Positions 1 to 10,685 of a stretch of DNA of 64,000 nt are shown here, piece by piece. The DNA is from Microglena sp. YARC (Eukaryota > Chlorophyta > Chlorophyceae > Chlamydomonadales > Chlamydomonadaceae): positions 42,209,501-42,273,500 of the forward strand of contig CM039465.1 in the NCBI GenBank assembly GCA_022414725.1, in the 5' to 3' direction. The notes under the pieces were generated by a model that did no database searches, was not told the DNA's origin, and saw only the letters and a program-made list of their open reading frames with translations. Position 1 is the stretch's first letter. Each line of letters begins with the position of its first letter. Both the position numbers and the translations under genes were made by a program.

Positions 1-734
1 TCTCTTTATCTCGGTCGCGTCCTATTCTATCCTTTCGACCCTTGAACCTGCACCCCTGGGAGAACGGCAGTCACAAGGAGCAGGGGGTCAAATCGTGTGT
101 GTGTGTGTGTGAAGAGTGTGTGTGTGTGTTTTATGCGTGTGTGTGTCTCACCAAGTTTAGGGGGGGCACTCCCCCTCACCTCACTCCTTTCACCCCCACC
201 CCTGGAGAAGGCAAAGTCGCAAAGGAGCAGGGAAGTCGTGTGTGTGTGTGGTGATGCGTGCTAGTGTTGTGTCCACCATAAGTTTAGGGGGGCACTCCCC
301 TCACCTCACTCTCACCCTGGAGAAGGCAAAAGATAAACCACGCGAAGCACGCAGGGGGTCAAGTGTCTGGTGTGTTGTGTGAATGCGTGATTGCGTGTGT
401 GTGCCCACCTAAGTTAGGGGGGGGACTCCCCTCACCTCACACACTTCACATTCACCCACCCCTGGAGAAGGTCAAGGAGTCCAAGGAGCAGGGTCACAGT
501 CGTGTGGTGTGTGAAGACTGCAAGCTAAGAGAAGTGAGGGAGTGTGAGATTAACCCAAGACGAGCCACTATGTGGAGAGGGACGTCGCAGATCCTAACGA
601 CCAGCAGCCCCAGAGAAGGGGTAAGCCTTGTGTGCGTATTTCTGTGTGTGTGTGTTGTGGTGGGTTTAAGCGATGGTCTTTGTCTCTTACTCCCACTCAT
701 CCCGTCCCCTCCATCCCACCCCGCCCACCTACAC
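1..734. repeat. Tandem array with GGAGCAGGG-containing units, downstream side of the SR-gene exon
   Basis: Four diverged copies of a unit with a pyrimidine-rich stretch, then ctggagaaggcaaag and ggagcaggg, then a gtgtgtg run, lie near 45-130, 190-255, 300-365 and 450-510. This follows the exon-plus-splice-junction pattern of the rest of the left arm, but I could not decide which strand is transcribed here or assign an exon. A good donor-like gtaagc on the plus strand (near 621) follows a possible plus-strand coding piece (ERDVADPNDQQPQRR), so a convergent gene is possible. The 3' end of the minus-strand SR gene was not identified. Confidence 0.45.
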
Positions 735-1001
735 CTGCTACGGATTCGCTTATCCCTGCTGCTGTCCCGCTTCCTCCTCTCCCTCTCGCGCTCCTTCTCA
801 CAGCCGTTCCCTCTCTCGGTCCCGCCTTCTCTCGCTCTCTTGCCTCTCCCTCTCCCTTTTATTCTCGTTCCCTCTCTCTCTCCGCTCCCGGTTCTTCTCG
901 CTCCCCAGGCCGCTCCCTCTCTCTCGCGTCTATCACCCTGGACCGGCTTTCTGCTTCTGCTCCTGCGACTGCCCTTGCGGTCCCTAGAGCGTGACCGATG
1001 C
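735..1001 (-). CDS. SR-gene exon: RS then RE/RD-rich tail
   Basis: The acceptor is a pyrimidine-rich tract ending catgcag just above 1001, and the donor is gtgtag just below 735. Entering in phase 2 it reads HRSRSRDRKGSRRSRSR, then a long Arg/Glu/Gly-rich stretch, then EKEREREREE-like residues and RDSSRDKRIRS. The phase agrees with the AG left by the preceding RS exon. RS and ER tracts of this kind mediate protein-protein contacts between splicing factors. This is the only copy in the local array that extends beyond the first 60 or so bases, so I take it as the functional exon. Its exact 3' end is less certain because gtgtag is a weaker donor. Confidence 0.62.
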
Positions 1002-1871
1002 CTGCATGGTGATGAAGAGAGGTAGGGTGGTGTGTGTGTGGGGGAGGGGGGGGGGGGGGGGGGTCAGCTAGGAAGGGGTGGTGTGTGTGTGCTAGTGTGT
1101 GTGTGGGGGTCAGGTGAGGTGGTGTGTGTGTGTGGTGTGGCGTGTGGTGGGGGGGTCCCAGGCAAGGTGGTGTGTGTGTGTCGCGTGTGTCGCGTGGTGT
1201 GTGGGGGGTCAGGTAGGGAGGGTGTGTGTGTGGTGGGTGGTGCATGTGTGGGAGAAGGGGTCAGGTAAGGTGGTGTGTGTGTGGTGTGTGCGTGTGTGTG
1301 GGGGTCAGGTATGGTTATGGGATAGGACCAGGCTTTTTTTTGTTACTACGGCTGTCCTCGGCCGTCTCTAGACGTGACCCATTGCCTGCAAGAGGATGAA
1401 GGTAGAGATGGTGGTTGGTGTGGGGGTGTTGTGCGGGGTCCAGTGGTTAGTGTTGTGTATGGGGGGTCAGGTAGGGAGGTGTCGTGGTGTAGTTGTGTGG
1501 TGGGGTAGGTTAGGGAGGGTCGGTGTGTAGTGTGTGTATGTGTGGTGGTGTGTGTGTGTGTGTGTGTGTGTGTGGGGGGGGGGGGGAAAAAAGAAAAAAA
1601 AAAAAAAAAAAAATTTGTTTCAGGAAGATGGGACCGGCTTCTGTTCCTATGGCTGTCCTTGCCCGGTCCCCTAAGAGCGTGACCCAATGCTGCAAAGGAT
1701 GGAGGATAGGGATGGTGGTGTGTGTGTGGTGTGTGGGTGTGGGGGGTTAGGTGGGAGGGTCGTGTGTAGTGGGTGTGTGTAGGGGGGGGGTCAGTTAGGA
1801 GCACGGTGGTGTGTGGTGATGTGTGTGCTGTGTGTGGAGGTGTGGGGGGGGGGGGGGGGGGGGGGGGAGGT

Positions 1872-1909
<38 letters not shown>

Positions 1910-3480
1910 CAGGATAGGTTATGAGCTGCGGACGGCTCTGCTCCTACGGCTGCCCTTACCGGTCCTTATAGTGTGATCAATGGCTGCATGATGATGTAGG
2001 GAGGGTGGTGTGTGTCTGAGTGTGTGAGGGGGGAGGGGGGGGGGGGGGCTTAGAGCGTGATCGATGCTGCATGATGATGAGAGAGAGGTTAGTGGCATTG
2101 CGTGCGTTGTTGTGTGGGTGCGCTTGTGTGGTGCTATCTGAATATTACCCCCCCCCCCCCCCTCCGACTGGAGGAGGACTGAGACACGCACAACCTACAC
2201 GGGTCTTACATCATCTTGCTCTCACTAGGCAGCATTGATGCATTACACACGAGTCCCCACCAAACATAAACACATCTCTCCCCCTGTGTTGCCACACCAC
2301 CAACCAACAGCTTCCATCCCTCTGGAACAGGATTATAGCTTTGACCTCCTCCTATCCCTAAGATTTTGGCTTCTGCTCCTAATCTTGCTCCTACTGGGGG
2401 GGAGGATGGACTGCTGGAACTCAGGTGCTGCGTTCTACCCCCCACCACCACACTATTAACTACATAATCACGGGTTACTGATCACATGGATAATTGAACC
2501 ATCTGCTCACTTGACCTCCTCCTATCCCTAGATTTGCTTCTGCTCTGCTCCTACTGGAGGAGGATGGACTGCGTGTTGGCTCCTATCCCCCCCCCCCTGG
2601 CCCCCCCCCACACACACAGACACAAACACCACCACTCTTGACCTCCTCTATCCCTAGATTTGCTTCTGCTCCTACTCCTACTGGAGGAGGATGGACTGCT
2701 GCTGCGTCCCCTGCTCCCCCCCCCCCCCCCCCCCCCCCACACACAATGACACACAAACACCACTCACCTTGACCTCCTCCTATCCTAGATTTGCTTCTGC
2801 TCCTACTCCTACTGGAGGAGGATGGACTGCTCTGCTGCCTTATCCCCGTCTCCTAGCCCCCTTTTTCCCCCCCCACACACACACATAAACGCGACTACAC
2901 GACTTGACCTGCTCCGTATCACCTAGATTTGCTTTGCTGCCTGCTCTACTGCGAGGAGGCTGGATCTGGCGGGCAGGCGTCCCTACCACCCCCCCCCCCC
3001 ACCAACACACACAAATTTTTTTGGGCTTGTGGGGGACCAAAAATCACGCTTGACCTCCTCTATCCCTAGGATTTTGCTTCTAAAAGCGGCGGTTTCTGCT
3101 CCTACTGGAGGAAAAAAAAAGCATAAGGAAAGGAAGTTTATGAACCCCGTCCACTGGTGCTGGGCTCCACGGGCGTGCACAACTTATTAAGAGCATAGTA
3201 GCCCGGCCGCCCTCCCCACCCGCCCACACCACACCCGCCCCCCCCCCACAACACACACACAAACACCACTCACCTTGACCTCCTCTATCCCTAGATTTGC
3301 TTCTGCTCCTGCTCCTAACTGGATGGAGGATGGACTGCTGCTGCTGCGTACCCCCCCCCCCCCCCCCCCCACAACACACACACACACAACAAACCCACTC
3401 ACCTTGACCTCTCCTATCCCTAGATTTGCTTCTGCTCCTGCTCCTACTGGAGGAGGAGGATGCTGGCTGCGTCCCCTGCC

Positions 3481-3511
<31 letters not shown>

Positions 3512-6500
3512 ACAACACACAAACACACTCACCTTGACCTCCTCCTATCCCTAGATTGCTTCTGCTCCTGCTCCTACTGGAGGGGATGGACTGCTGCTGC
3601 CCCCTGCCCCCCCCCCCCCCACTACACACACACACACACACACAACACCACTCACCTTGACCTCCTCCTATCCTAGATTTGCTCTCTGCTCCTGCTCCTA
3701 CTGAGGAGGATGGACTGCTGCTGGGCGTCCCTGCCCCCTCCCCCCCCCACACACACACACACACTAAACACCACTCACCTTGACCTCCTCCTATCCCTAG
3801 ATTTGCTTCTGCTCCTGCTCCTACTGGAGGAGGATGGACTGCTGCTTGCGTTCCCCTGCCCCCCCCCCCCCCCCCCCCCCCCCACAACACACACACACAC
3901 ACACTACTAGAGCACCGACTCCTTGACCTCCTCCTATCCTAGATTTTGCTTCTGCTCCTGCTCCTACTGGAGGAGGATGGACTGCTGCTGCCCCCCCACC
4001 ACTACCTGACACGCACACTATCACACACAAACTATCCCTGCCCTAGCTCCCCCTGAGAGGGAGGAGTTCCCCCCCCCCCACACACACACACAACACCACT
4101 CACCTCGACCTCCTCCTATCCCTAGATTTGCTTCTGCTCCTGCTCCTACTGGAGGAGGATGGACTGCTGCTGCGTCTGTCCTCCTATCCCCTGCTTCGCT
4201 GAAACGAGAGTCCCCTGCCACGCTTTGACTTGTTCTCCTCCTCTCCCATTGCTTCATGACCACTGGGGCAGATGCTGTGAAGGAACGTAGGTGGGGGGAG
4301 GGGATTAGTGTGTGTGCGGTGGTGTGGTGGTGGAGTGGGGGGAGGTGTGTGTGTGTGTGGTGGGTGGTGTGGGGTGTGGGGGAAGAAGATCCAGGTATAG
4401 AAGACTGCTGCTGCGTCTCAAGCTTAGTGAGCGAGAGCCACGCTTTGACTTGCCATTGCTCTCGACCACTGGGGCAGATGCTGTAAAGGAAGGAGGTGGG
4501 GGGAGGGAGGTGTGTGTATGGTGTTTGGCGGTGGTGGTGGTGGTGGTGGTGTGGTGGAGTGGGGGAGGGGTGGTGTGGTGTGGTGTGGTGGTGGTGTGGT
4601 GGTGAGTGTGGTGGTGTGGGGTGTGGTGGTTGTGGGGTGTGAGGTGTGGGGGGAAGAAGATTTAGGTATAGAAGACTACTGTGTCTCCTGTTTCGTGAGC
4701 GAGAGCCACGCTTTGACTTTCCATTGATCTCCACAACAGGTGCTGATGCTGTGAAGGCAATAAGGGGAAGCTGGTCAGCTCTTCGTTTTAGGTGGTTCAG
4801 GTTTATGTGGTTTATGTGGTTTATGTGGTTTAGGTGGTTCAGGTTTATGTGGGTTTTTGTGGGTTAGATGGTTTAGGTGGTGTTCTAAAGTTTTTTTCTT
4901 TCTTTTCCGCAGCCGAGAGCCACACTATGACTTGCCATTGATCTCTACTACTGGGGCAGATGCTGTGAAGGCAATAAGGGGAAGCTGGTCAGCATTTTGG
5001 TTTAGGTGGTTCAGGTTTAGATGGTCTAGATGGTTTAGGTGGTTCAGGTGGTTTCGGTCTAGGTGGTTTCGGTCGAGGTGGTTAAGGTGGTTTAGGTGGT
5101 TCAGGTTTAGATGGTCTAGGTGGTTTAGGTGTTTTAGGTGGTTCAGGTTTAGGTGATTTAGATGGTCTAGGTGGTTTAGGTGGTTTAGGTGGTTCAGGTT
5201 TAGATGGTCTAGGTGGTTTAGGTGGTTTAGGTGGTGTAGGAAAATAAGTGCTGACCAGCTAAGTGCTGACTAGCTCCCCCCTCCCCCCCCCCCCCCCCTC
5301 TAACCCTTGCCCTACCTGTAAAGGCCTCGCCATCAAACTACTTGCTCAAACACTCTGCACCACCTGCTTTATGATTTTGTTTTGATTCTGTAGTTTCTGT
5401 AGTTTCTGTAGTTTACGTGGTTCAGGAAAAGAAGTGCAGACCAGCTAAGTGCTGACTAGCTCCCCCCCCCCCCCCCTCCCCCCATCCATACACACAAGCA
5501 CACCCGCCCAAGCACACCCGCCCCCTACCTGTGAAGCCCTGCCACTGAACTTCTTGTTCAAATGCTCTGCTGCAGCCGCCGCAGCTTGGCTTGCCCTTGC
5601 TCTCCCCCCTCCCCCCCCCCCCCCCCTAATCCACCCCTACCTGTAAATGCTCCGCCACCGAACTTCTTGATCAAACGCTCTGCTGCAGCTGCAGCAGCCT
5701 TGGCTTGCCCTTGCTCTCCCCCCTCCCCCCCCCCCCCACGCACACAAGCCCCCCCCCCCCCCCCCCACCCCCTAATCCACCCCATACCTGTAAAGGCCCC
5801 GCCACCAAACTTCTTGTTCAAACGCTCTGCTGCTGCAGCCGCAGCAGCCTTTGCTTGCCCTTGCTCTCCCCCCCCCCCCCCTAACCCACCCCTACCTGTG
5901 AAGGCCCCGCCACCGAACTTCTTGTTCAAACGCTCTGGCTGCAGCCGCAGCAGCCTTTGCTTGCCCTTGCCTTCCCCCCCCCCCCCCCCCCCTAACCCCC
6001 CCTACCTGTAAATGCCCGCCAGCGAACTTCTTGTTCAAACGCTCTGCTGCAGCCGCCGCAGCCTTGGCTTGCCCTTGCTCTCCCCCCTCCCCCCCACCCA
6101 TGCACACAAGCCCCCCCCCCCCCCGCCCCCTAACCCCCCCCATACCTGTAAATGCCCCGCCACCGAACTTCTTGTTCAAACGCTCTGCTGCAGCCGCAGC
6201 AGCCTTGGCTTGTTGCTGTTCTGGAGTACCACCCCCCTTGTTCAAGGCACTTGCCCTGCTCAGGCTTCGCAGTTCCGCAATCTGGGCAGCGAGGGCTGTA
6301 CTCTGGGCCATTTGAGCCTGTGTGGGGGGAGGAGATGAAATAACATTAAACACTTTTTGTGTTGCCTTAGCTTGTTGCTGTTCCGGAGTACCGCCCCCCT
6401 TGTTCAAGGCGCTTGCCCTGCTCAGGCTTCGCATTTCCGCGATCTGGGAGGCGAGGGCCGTACTCTGGGCCATTTGGGCACGTGGGGGGGGAGGTGTGTG

Positions 6501-9500
6501 TGAGTGTGTTTTGGGGGGGGGGGGGGGGATGAAATAACATTAAACACTTTTTCTATTGCCTTGGCTTGTTGCTGTTCCGGAGTACCGCCCCCTTGTTCAA
6601 GGCGCTTGCCTGCTCAGGCTTCGCATTTCCGAGATCTGGGCAGCAAGGGCTGTACTCTGGGCCATTTGGGCCTGTGTGGGGGGGAAAGGGGTAGTGGGTA
6701 GGGCTGAGTGAGTGTGTGTGTGTGTGTCTGTGGGAGAGGGGAGGGGAGGGCTCAGGGTGTGTGTGTTATGGGGTGTGTGTGTGTGTGGGGGGGGGCTGAT
6801 GGAAAAAAACTGAACTTTTTTTGTGTTTGGCTAGTTGCTCTTCCGGAGTAACCACTCCTTTGTTCATGGCGCTTGCCCTGCTCAGGCTTCGCAGTTCCGC
6901 GATCTGGGAGGCGAGGGCTGTACTCTGGGCCATTTGGGCATGTGTGTGTGGGGAGGGGTGTGTTGGGTGGGTGTGTGGGTGTGTGGGTGTGTGGGGGGGA
7001 GGGGGGGAGTGATGAAAATAACCTTCACTTTTAGTGTGCTTCATTGGCTTGTTGCTGTTCTGGGGCATTTTGTGCCCGCCCTTGTTCAAGGCGCTTGCCC
7101 TGCTCAGGCTTCGCATTGCCGCGATCTGGGCAGCGAGGGCTGTACTCTGGGCCATTTGGGCTGTGGGGGGGAGGTGTGTGTGTGGGTGGGGGGGATGAAA
7201 AAAACCCTACACTTTTTAATGATTCATTGGCTTGTTGCTGTTCTGGGTATCTGTACCGCCCTTGTTCATGGCGCTTGCCCTGATCAGGCTTCGCATTTCC
7301 GCGATCTGGGCGGCAAAGGGCTGTACTCTGGGCCATTTGGATGAGGGGAGGGGGGGGGGGGGGGGGGGGGAGGGAAGATACTTTCATTTGTTACCTCCCC
7401 TTACACACACACACACACACAGCACCTGCATGCCAGCATCTGCCTGGCCTGTAGGATGGACTCCAAACCCCTAAAGCCCCCCCACCACACACAACACCCC
7501 CCTGGCTCTGGAACAATCGAGGTCAAATTTAGAAGACCGGTATCAGAGGGAGAAGCTTTTATTTGTTACCCTTCCCCCCCCCCCCCCCCCCCTCACACCC
7601 TCACACACGTACCTGCATTTGCATGGCCTACAGGTTGGACTTCGAACCCCCACACCCTCACAGAGACCACATACTTGCATCTGCATGGCCTGTAAGGTTG
7701 GAACTCCAAACCCTTAAGCCCCCACCACCACACAACACACACCCTTGCTCTGGAACAATGGAGAGCAAATTTAGAAGACCGGGTGTTAGAGGGACAAGCT
7801 TTCATTTCATTTTGTTTGTCCCCCCCCCCCCCCCCCCCCCCCCACACACACACATCACACCACGTACCTGCATGTGCTGCATTTGCATGGCCTGCAGGCT
7901 GGACTCCGACCCCCCAAAGCCTGGGATCCCCTCCTGGCTCCTCAAACAATCCAGATCAATTCAAGACAAAAGGTATTAGAGGGACAAGCTTTCATTTCAT
8001 TTTATTTGTCCCCCCCCCCCCCCCCCCCCCCCCCGCACACACACACCACACCACGTACCTGCATGTGCTGCATTTGCATGGCTTGCAGGTGGACTCCGAC
8101 CCCCCCGAAGCCTGGGAGCCCCCCCCTGGCTCCTGGAACAATCGAGATCAATTGAAGACGAACAGTAATCCAAGGGAGAAGCCTTTTATTTGTCACACCC
8201 TCACACACACCAACCAACGTACCTGCATCACTGCATTTGCATGGCCTGCAGGTTGGACCCCGACCCCCACCCCACCCTGGCTCCTGGATCAATCGAGATC
8301 AATTCAAGACAAACAGTATCAGAGGGAGAAGCTTTTATTTGTTACCCCCCCCCCCCCCCCCCCCCTGCCCCCCCTCTCACACAAACACCACGTACCTTGC
8401 ATGTGCTGCATTTGCATGGCCTATAGGTTGGACTCCGAACCCTCAACCCCCCGAAGCCCCCCCCCCCCCCCCTGGCTCCTGGAACAATCGAGATAAATAA
8501 GACGGACGGTATCCGAGGGAGAAGCTTTTAATTCCCCCCCCCCCCCCCCCCCTCACGAACACACAACCACACCACGTACCTGCATGTGCTGCATTTGCAT
8601 GGCCTGCAGGTTCGACTCCGACCCCCCAAAGCCTGGGAGCCCTCCTAGGCCCAAGGCGGCAGCAGCAGGGTTGGGTATCATCTGGTTCGGCATCAGCGGG
8701 TTGGAGATCATGAGAGGGACCTGTTGGGGATGCGTGGGAGTCAGAAGAGGAGAGTTAGGTTGGGATGGGTTGGGTGGGGTTTGGGGGTTGGGTAGGGGTT
8801 GGGGTTGGGTGGGGTTTGAGTTGGGTTGGGAATGGGTTTGGTGGTTTTGCGGGTTTTTGGGTAGGGATAGGAGATCATGAGTGGGACTTGTTGGGGATGC
8901 GTGGGAGTCAGAAGAGGAGAGTTGGGTTGGGTTGGGTAAGGGACGTGTGGGGTTAGGGTAGGGGTTGGGGGTGGGTGGGGTTTGAGTTGTGTTTGTGGGA
9001 GTCAGAGGAGAAGAGACATCAACAGTGAGGGGAGACGAGAGATAGAGACGGATGCTGACACAATGTAACGACTAGTTTAAAAGATCATGAGACGTACCTA
9101 TCCCACTGACATAGCAGCAACTAGTTTAAAAGATCATAAGAGGTACCAACATAAAATGTAAAAACAAAGCATGTATGTAGGGAACGGCAACTAATATTAG
9201 TGTTTGAAAAACTAATATTAACTAATATTATTATAGTGTCACAATAATATTAGTTTTTCAAATAAATTCGAAATTCTGGTGAGACGGCTTGTCCGACTAA
9301 TATTATATAATGTCATATAATATTTTTATTCACTAAATATTTATAAACATGGGCCGACCCCTACATATAGGTACCTGTCCACTTTGCAGCGCTCATATTC
9401 CAGGGGCAGAGCCAGGGGGTGCCCCAGCTGCAGAGCTTACTGACAGGGCCGTAAAAATCCGCAAGGGTCAAAATCTCCAAGGACTATGCCATCTTCAGAG

Positions 9501-10685
9501 TCTTAACGGCCTCCCTCAAAGCGGCAAACTAAAAAAAAACTATCGAACAGTGGCGAACTAACAAAACAACTACAGTGGCGTGCTACAATATATATAATTG
9601 AAAGCGGCAAAGCAAAAGAAAAAAAAGTTACTCACAGTGGCAAACTAAAAAAACTTTCTAACAGTGGCGAACTAACAAAAAACTACAGTGGCGTGCTAAA
9701 ATATACCTAATTAAAAGCGGCAAAGCAAAAGAAAAAAAGCAACTCACAGTGGCAAACTAAAAAAACTATCTAAAAGTGGCGAACTAACAAAAGAAACTAC
9801 TGTGGCGTGCTAAAAGATACATAATTAAAAGCGGCAAACCAAAAGAAAATAAGTAACTCACAGTGGCAAACTAAAAAGAAAATGGCAGCGGCTAGTCCAG
9901 ACACAAAATGTGGTGAAATTAAATCCATAAAAAAGCAACAAGTTAAAGATCATGAGATGTACCTGCCCACTTGCAGCGCTCCAATTCCGGGGGCAAGCAG
10001 GGGGTGCTCCTGCTGCAGAGTGCACTGACAGGGCCGTGACAGCGACTAGTCTTGGAACACAAAATGGGGTACATTTCCTTCCATAACGAAACAAAAAACA
10101 AAACAAAAAAGCAGCGACTGGTTTTGGACATTCAAAAATCATGAGATGTACCAATCCACTTTGCAGCGCTCCAAATTCCAGGGGCAGAGCCAGGGGGTGC
10201 TCCTGCTGCAGAGTGCACTGACAGGGCCGTGACAGTGACTAGTCTTGGAGCACAAAATGGGGTACATTTCCAGGGGGTTCCCCGGCTACCAGCGTACTGA
10301 CAAGGCTGTGACAGTTAACTAGTTTTGGACATTCCTTTCGTACAAATAGGAATAAAAAGAGACTATTTTGAACAAAAAGCACGCCTGCTAAAAAGATCAT
10401 GAGGGGTTCCATCGTAAATGTGAAACAATTGTTTTTAAAAGAAACTCATAAATGTATGAGACACAAATGAGAGGGACCTGTCCCACTTGCAGCGCTCCTG
10501 CTGCAGAGCCAGGGGGTGCTCCTGCTGCAGAGCGTACTGACAGGGCCGTGACAATCCGCAAGGGTCGATCTCCGAGGACTATGCTATCCATCTTCAAAGT
10601 CTCTACAGCCTCGGTTACGGTGGCGAACTCGACCACATAGGATGCGGATGGGCCGTCTCCTTTCTTTTTCAAACTCGATTACCTT
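735..10685 (-). CDS. SR-related splicing factor gene, RRM + RS/RE-rich, SREK1-like (multi-exon, partial)
   Basis: Gene-level entry. Reading the minus strand, exons are placed at 10685-10478, 8720-8580, 6317-6146, 4274-4104 and 1001-735. The order is the C-terminal half of an RRM (SYVVEF, then GDRPLRIV), a Met/Gln/Ala linker (NLQAMQMQHMQ, AQMAQSTALAAQIAELRS, AERLNKKFGGGAF), a basic VVEINGKSKRGSRSR segment, an RS segment (SRSRSRSKSRDRRRSR) and an RE/RD-rich tail. Introns are GT-AG and the phases 0, 0, 1, 2 link successive exons. RRM then RS/ER-rich repeats matches SREK1/SRrp86-type nuclear splicing regulators; that assignment is by family resemblance. The first half of the RRM and the start codon should lie above 16.8 kb or in the gap, and the 3' end was not found. 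Two exons carry small frame breaks, either base-call errors or decay. Confidence 0.68.
1002..2100 (-). repeat. Acceptor-side array of the RS/RE exon
   Basis: On the minus strand, four further copies of the acceptor plus exon start lie upstream of the real exon, near 1330-1400, 1625-1700, 1915-2000 and 2048-2085. Each has a catcctctngcag-like acceptor followed by a diverged RHRSRSRD coding piece. Between them are (CA)n and C-tracts on the sense strand (GT and G on the plus strand), including long homopolymers near 1055, 1575 and 1850-1905. Reading frames are broken in several copies (for example an in-frame stop near 1373), so they look like decoys. Confidence 0.7.
2150..4103 (-). repeat. Donor-side array of the RS exon (about 12 half-exon copies)
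   Basis: Units of roughly 110-150 bp repeat the last 60 bases of the RS exon plus its donor. Sense strand: SSSPSSSSRSRSRSKSRD coding followed by gtgagtggtg, then (GT)n and a G-run. Copies are near 2350, 2530, 2655, 2790, 2925, 3070, 3295, 3425, 3555, 3680, 3800 and 3945. All lie downstream, in transcript order, of the complete exon at 4104-4274. Most lack a convincing acceptor. Small indels differ between copies. Confidence 0.78.
4104..4274 (-). CDS. SR-gene exon: basic segment into RS repeat (frame broken)
   Basis: This copy is continuous from an acceptor (cgttccttcacag) to a strong donor (gtgagtgg), so it is taken as the complete exon. Phase 1 entry gives ASAPVV as in sister copies, where the reading continues EINGKSKRGSRSRNRR. 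The 3' part reads SRSRSRSKSRDRRRSR and leaves phase 2, which fits the next exon. The length (171 nt) does not connect the two frames, so one or two bases have been gained or lost inside it. It could be a base-call error, or this copy could be a chimera and the true exon could differ. Confidence 0.5.
4275..5240 (-). repeat. Acceptor-side array of the SAPVVEINGKSKRG exon plus TTAGGTGG minisatellite
   Basis: Three copies of the acceptor and exon start (sense: ttccttcacag or ttgccttcacag, then SAPVVEINGKSKRGSRSR) lie near 4420-4480, 4690-4748 and 4905-4970. Between and above them are GTG-rich tracts and, at about 4785-5235, a minisatellite of ggtttaggtggttcaggt-like units. On the sense strand this is C/A-rich. 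Confidence 0.72.
5245..6145 (-). repeat. Donor-side array of the AERLNKKFGGGAF exon
   Basis: Six copies of the 3' part of the 6146-6317 exon with its donor. The sense coding is QGQAKAAAAAAERLNKKFGG followed by AFTG and gtagggg or gtatggg. Donor positions are near 5315, 5524, 5637, 5785, 5893 and 6003. The copies lack the first half of the exon (AQMAQSTALAAQ). Intervening sequence is G-rich on the sense strand (C-runs on plus). Confidence 0.8.
6146..6317 (-). CDS. SR-gene exon: Ala/Gln-rich linker
   Basis: 172 nt, entering in phase 0 and leaving in phase 1. It reads AQMAQSTALAAQIAELRS, then LSRASALNKGGGTPEQQQ, then AKAAAAAAERLNKKFGGG and AFT. The acceptor is a C-rich tract ending cacacag and the donor is gtatgg. 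It is the one copy in a 2-kb region in which the acceptor-side half (array at 6318-7390) and the donor-side half (array at 5245-6145) are joined. The helical, Ala/Gln-rich composition resembles the linker after the RRM in plant and animal SREK1-like proteins (inference). Confidence 0.78.
6318..7390 (-). repeat. Acceptor-side array of the AQMAQSTALAAQ exon
   Basis: Five copies of acceptor plus the first 110 or so bases of the exon on the sense strand, with starts near 6475, 6670, 6940, 7160 and 7340. Each encodes a variant of MAQSTALAAQIAELRSLS followed by RASALNKGG and EQQQA, and then runs into ttaatgttatttcatc-like intron instead of the second half of the exon. Spacers are GT/G-rich on plus, so C/A-rich on the sense strand. 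Confidence 0.8.
7391..8579 (-). repeat. Donor-side array of the NLQAMQMQHMQ exon
   Basis: Seven copies of the 3' end of the 8580-8720 exon plus its donor. Sense: GGSESNLQAMQMQHMQ-like coding followed by gtacgtgg. Donors are near 7421, 7603, 7672, 7862, 8055, 8217 and 8394. Between copies are a conserved block (ccctctgataccgtctt-like on sense) and G-runs on the sense strand. Confidence 0.78.
8580..8720 (-). CDS. SR-gene exon: Met/Gln/Pro-rich linker
   Basis: 141 nt, exactly 47 codons, phase 0 at both ends. It reads VPLMISNPLMPNQMIPNPAA, then AALGLGGLPGFGGSES and NLQAMQMQHMQ. The acceptor is cgcatccccaacag and the donor is gtacgtgg. The downstream array repeats only its last third, and the upstream side repeats only its acceptor and start. 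It links the RRM tail (which ends in phase 0) to the AQMAQST exon. Confidence 0.78.
8721..9045 (-). repeat. Acceptor-side repeat of the VPLMISNP exon
   Basis: The block gatcatgagagggacctgtt plus ggggatgcgtgggagtcaga (plus strand, 8707-8746) recurs at 8874-8915, and the gtgggagtcagagga part recurs near 8994-9010. They are separated by ggttgggtt-type G/T repeats (plus). On the sense strand these are an acceptor tract, acag, and the first 15 or so bases of the exon. Confidence 0.65.
9060..10477 (-). repeat. Donor-side array of the RRM exon, with a 112-bp tandem sub-array
   Basis: On the sense strand the end of the RRM exon (GAPPGSAAGALQVGQ-like coding) plus a donor (gtacatctcatgatct or gtacctat) recurs near 9365-9480, 9955-10030, 10140-10235 and 10260-10320. 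Partial donors occur near 9095 and 9145. The copy at 9365-9500 keeps more of the exon but has stops. Within this lies a roughly 112-bp unit repeated three times (about 9510-9880) built on cagtggcaaac and gtggcgaactaac, similar to the ggtggcgaactc stretch inside the RRM exon. Confidence 0.65.
10478..10685 (-). CDS. SR-gene exon: C-terminal half of RRM
   Basis: The acceptor is aatcaccacag. The 3' boundary reads ggacag/gtccct, leaving phase 0. The reading frame gives KKKGDGPSASYVVEFATVTE, then AVETLKMDSIVLGDRPLRIV, then TALSVRSAAGAPPGSAAG. SYVVEF is the RNP1-like strand, and VLGDRPLRI is the last strand of an RRM, as in SREK1 (FGDRPLKI). RRM proteins of this type bind RNA in the nucleus. One extra A in a run (five here, four in the copy at 11034) shifts the first eight codons out of frame, either homopolymer miscall or decay. 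The donor GTCCCT is unusual; sister copies have GTACAT or GTACCT. Confidence 0.68.

Noticed and set aside
572..994. Plus-strand Ser/Pro/Leu ORFs opposite the RS/RE exon
   Set aside because: The minus strand gives a phase-consistent RS/RE-rich exon with acceptor and array copies; the plus frames are its complement.
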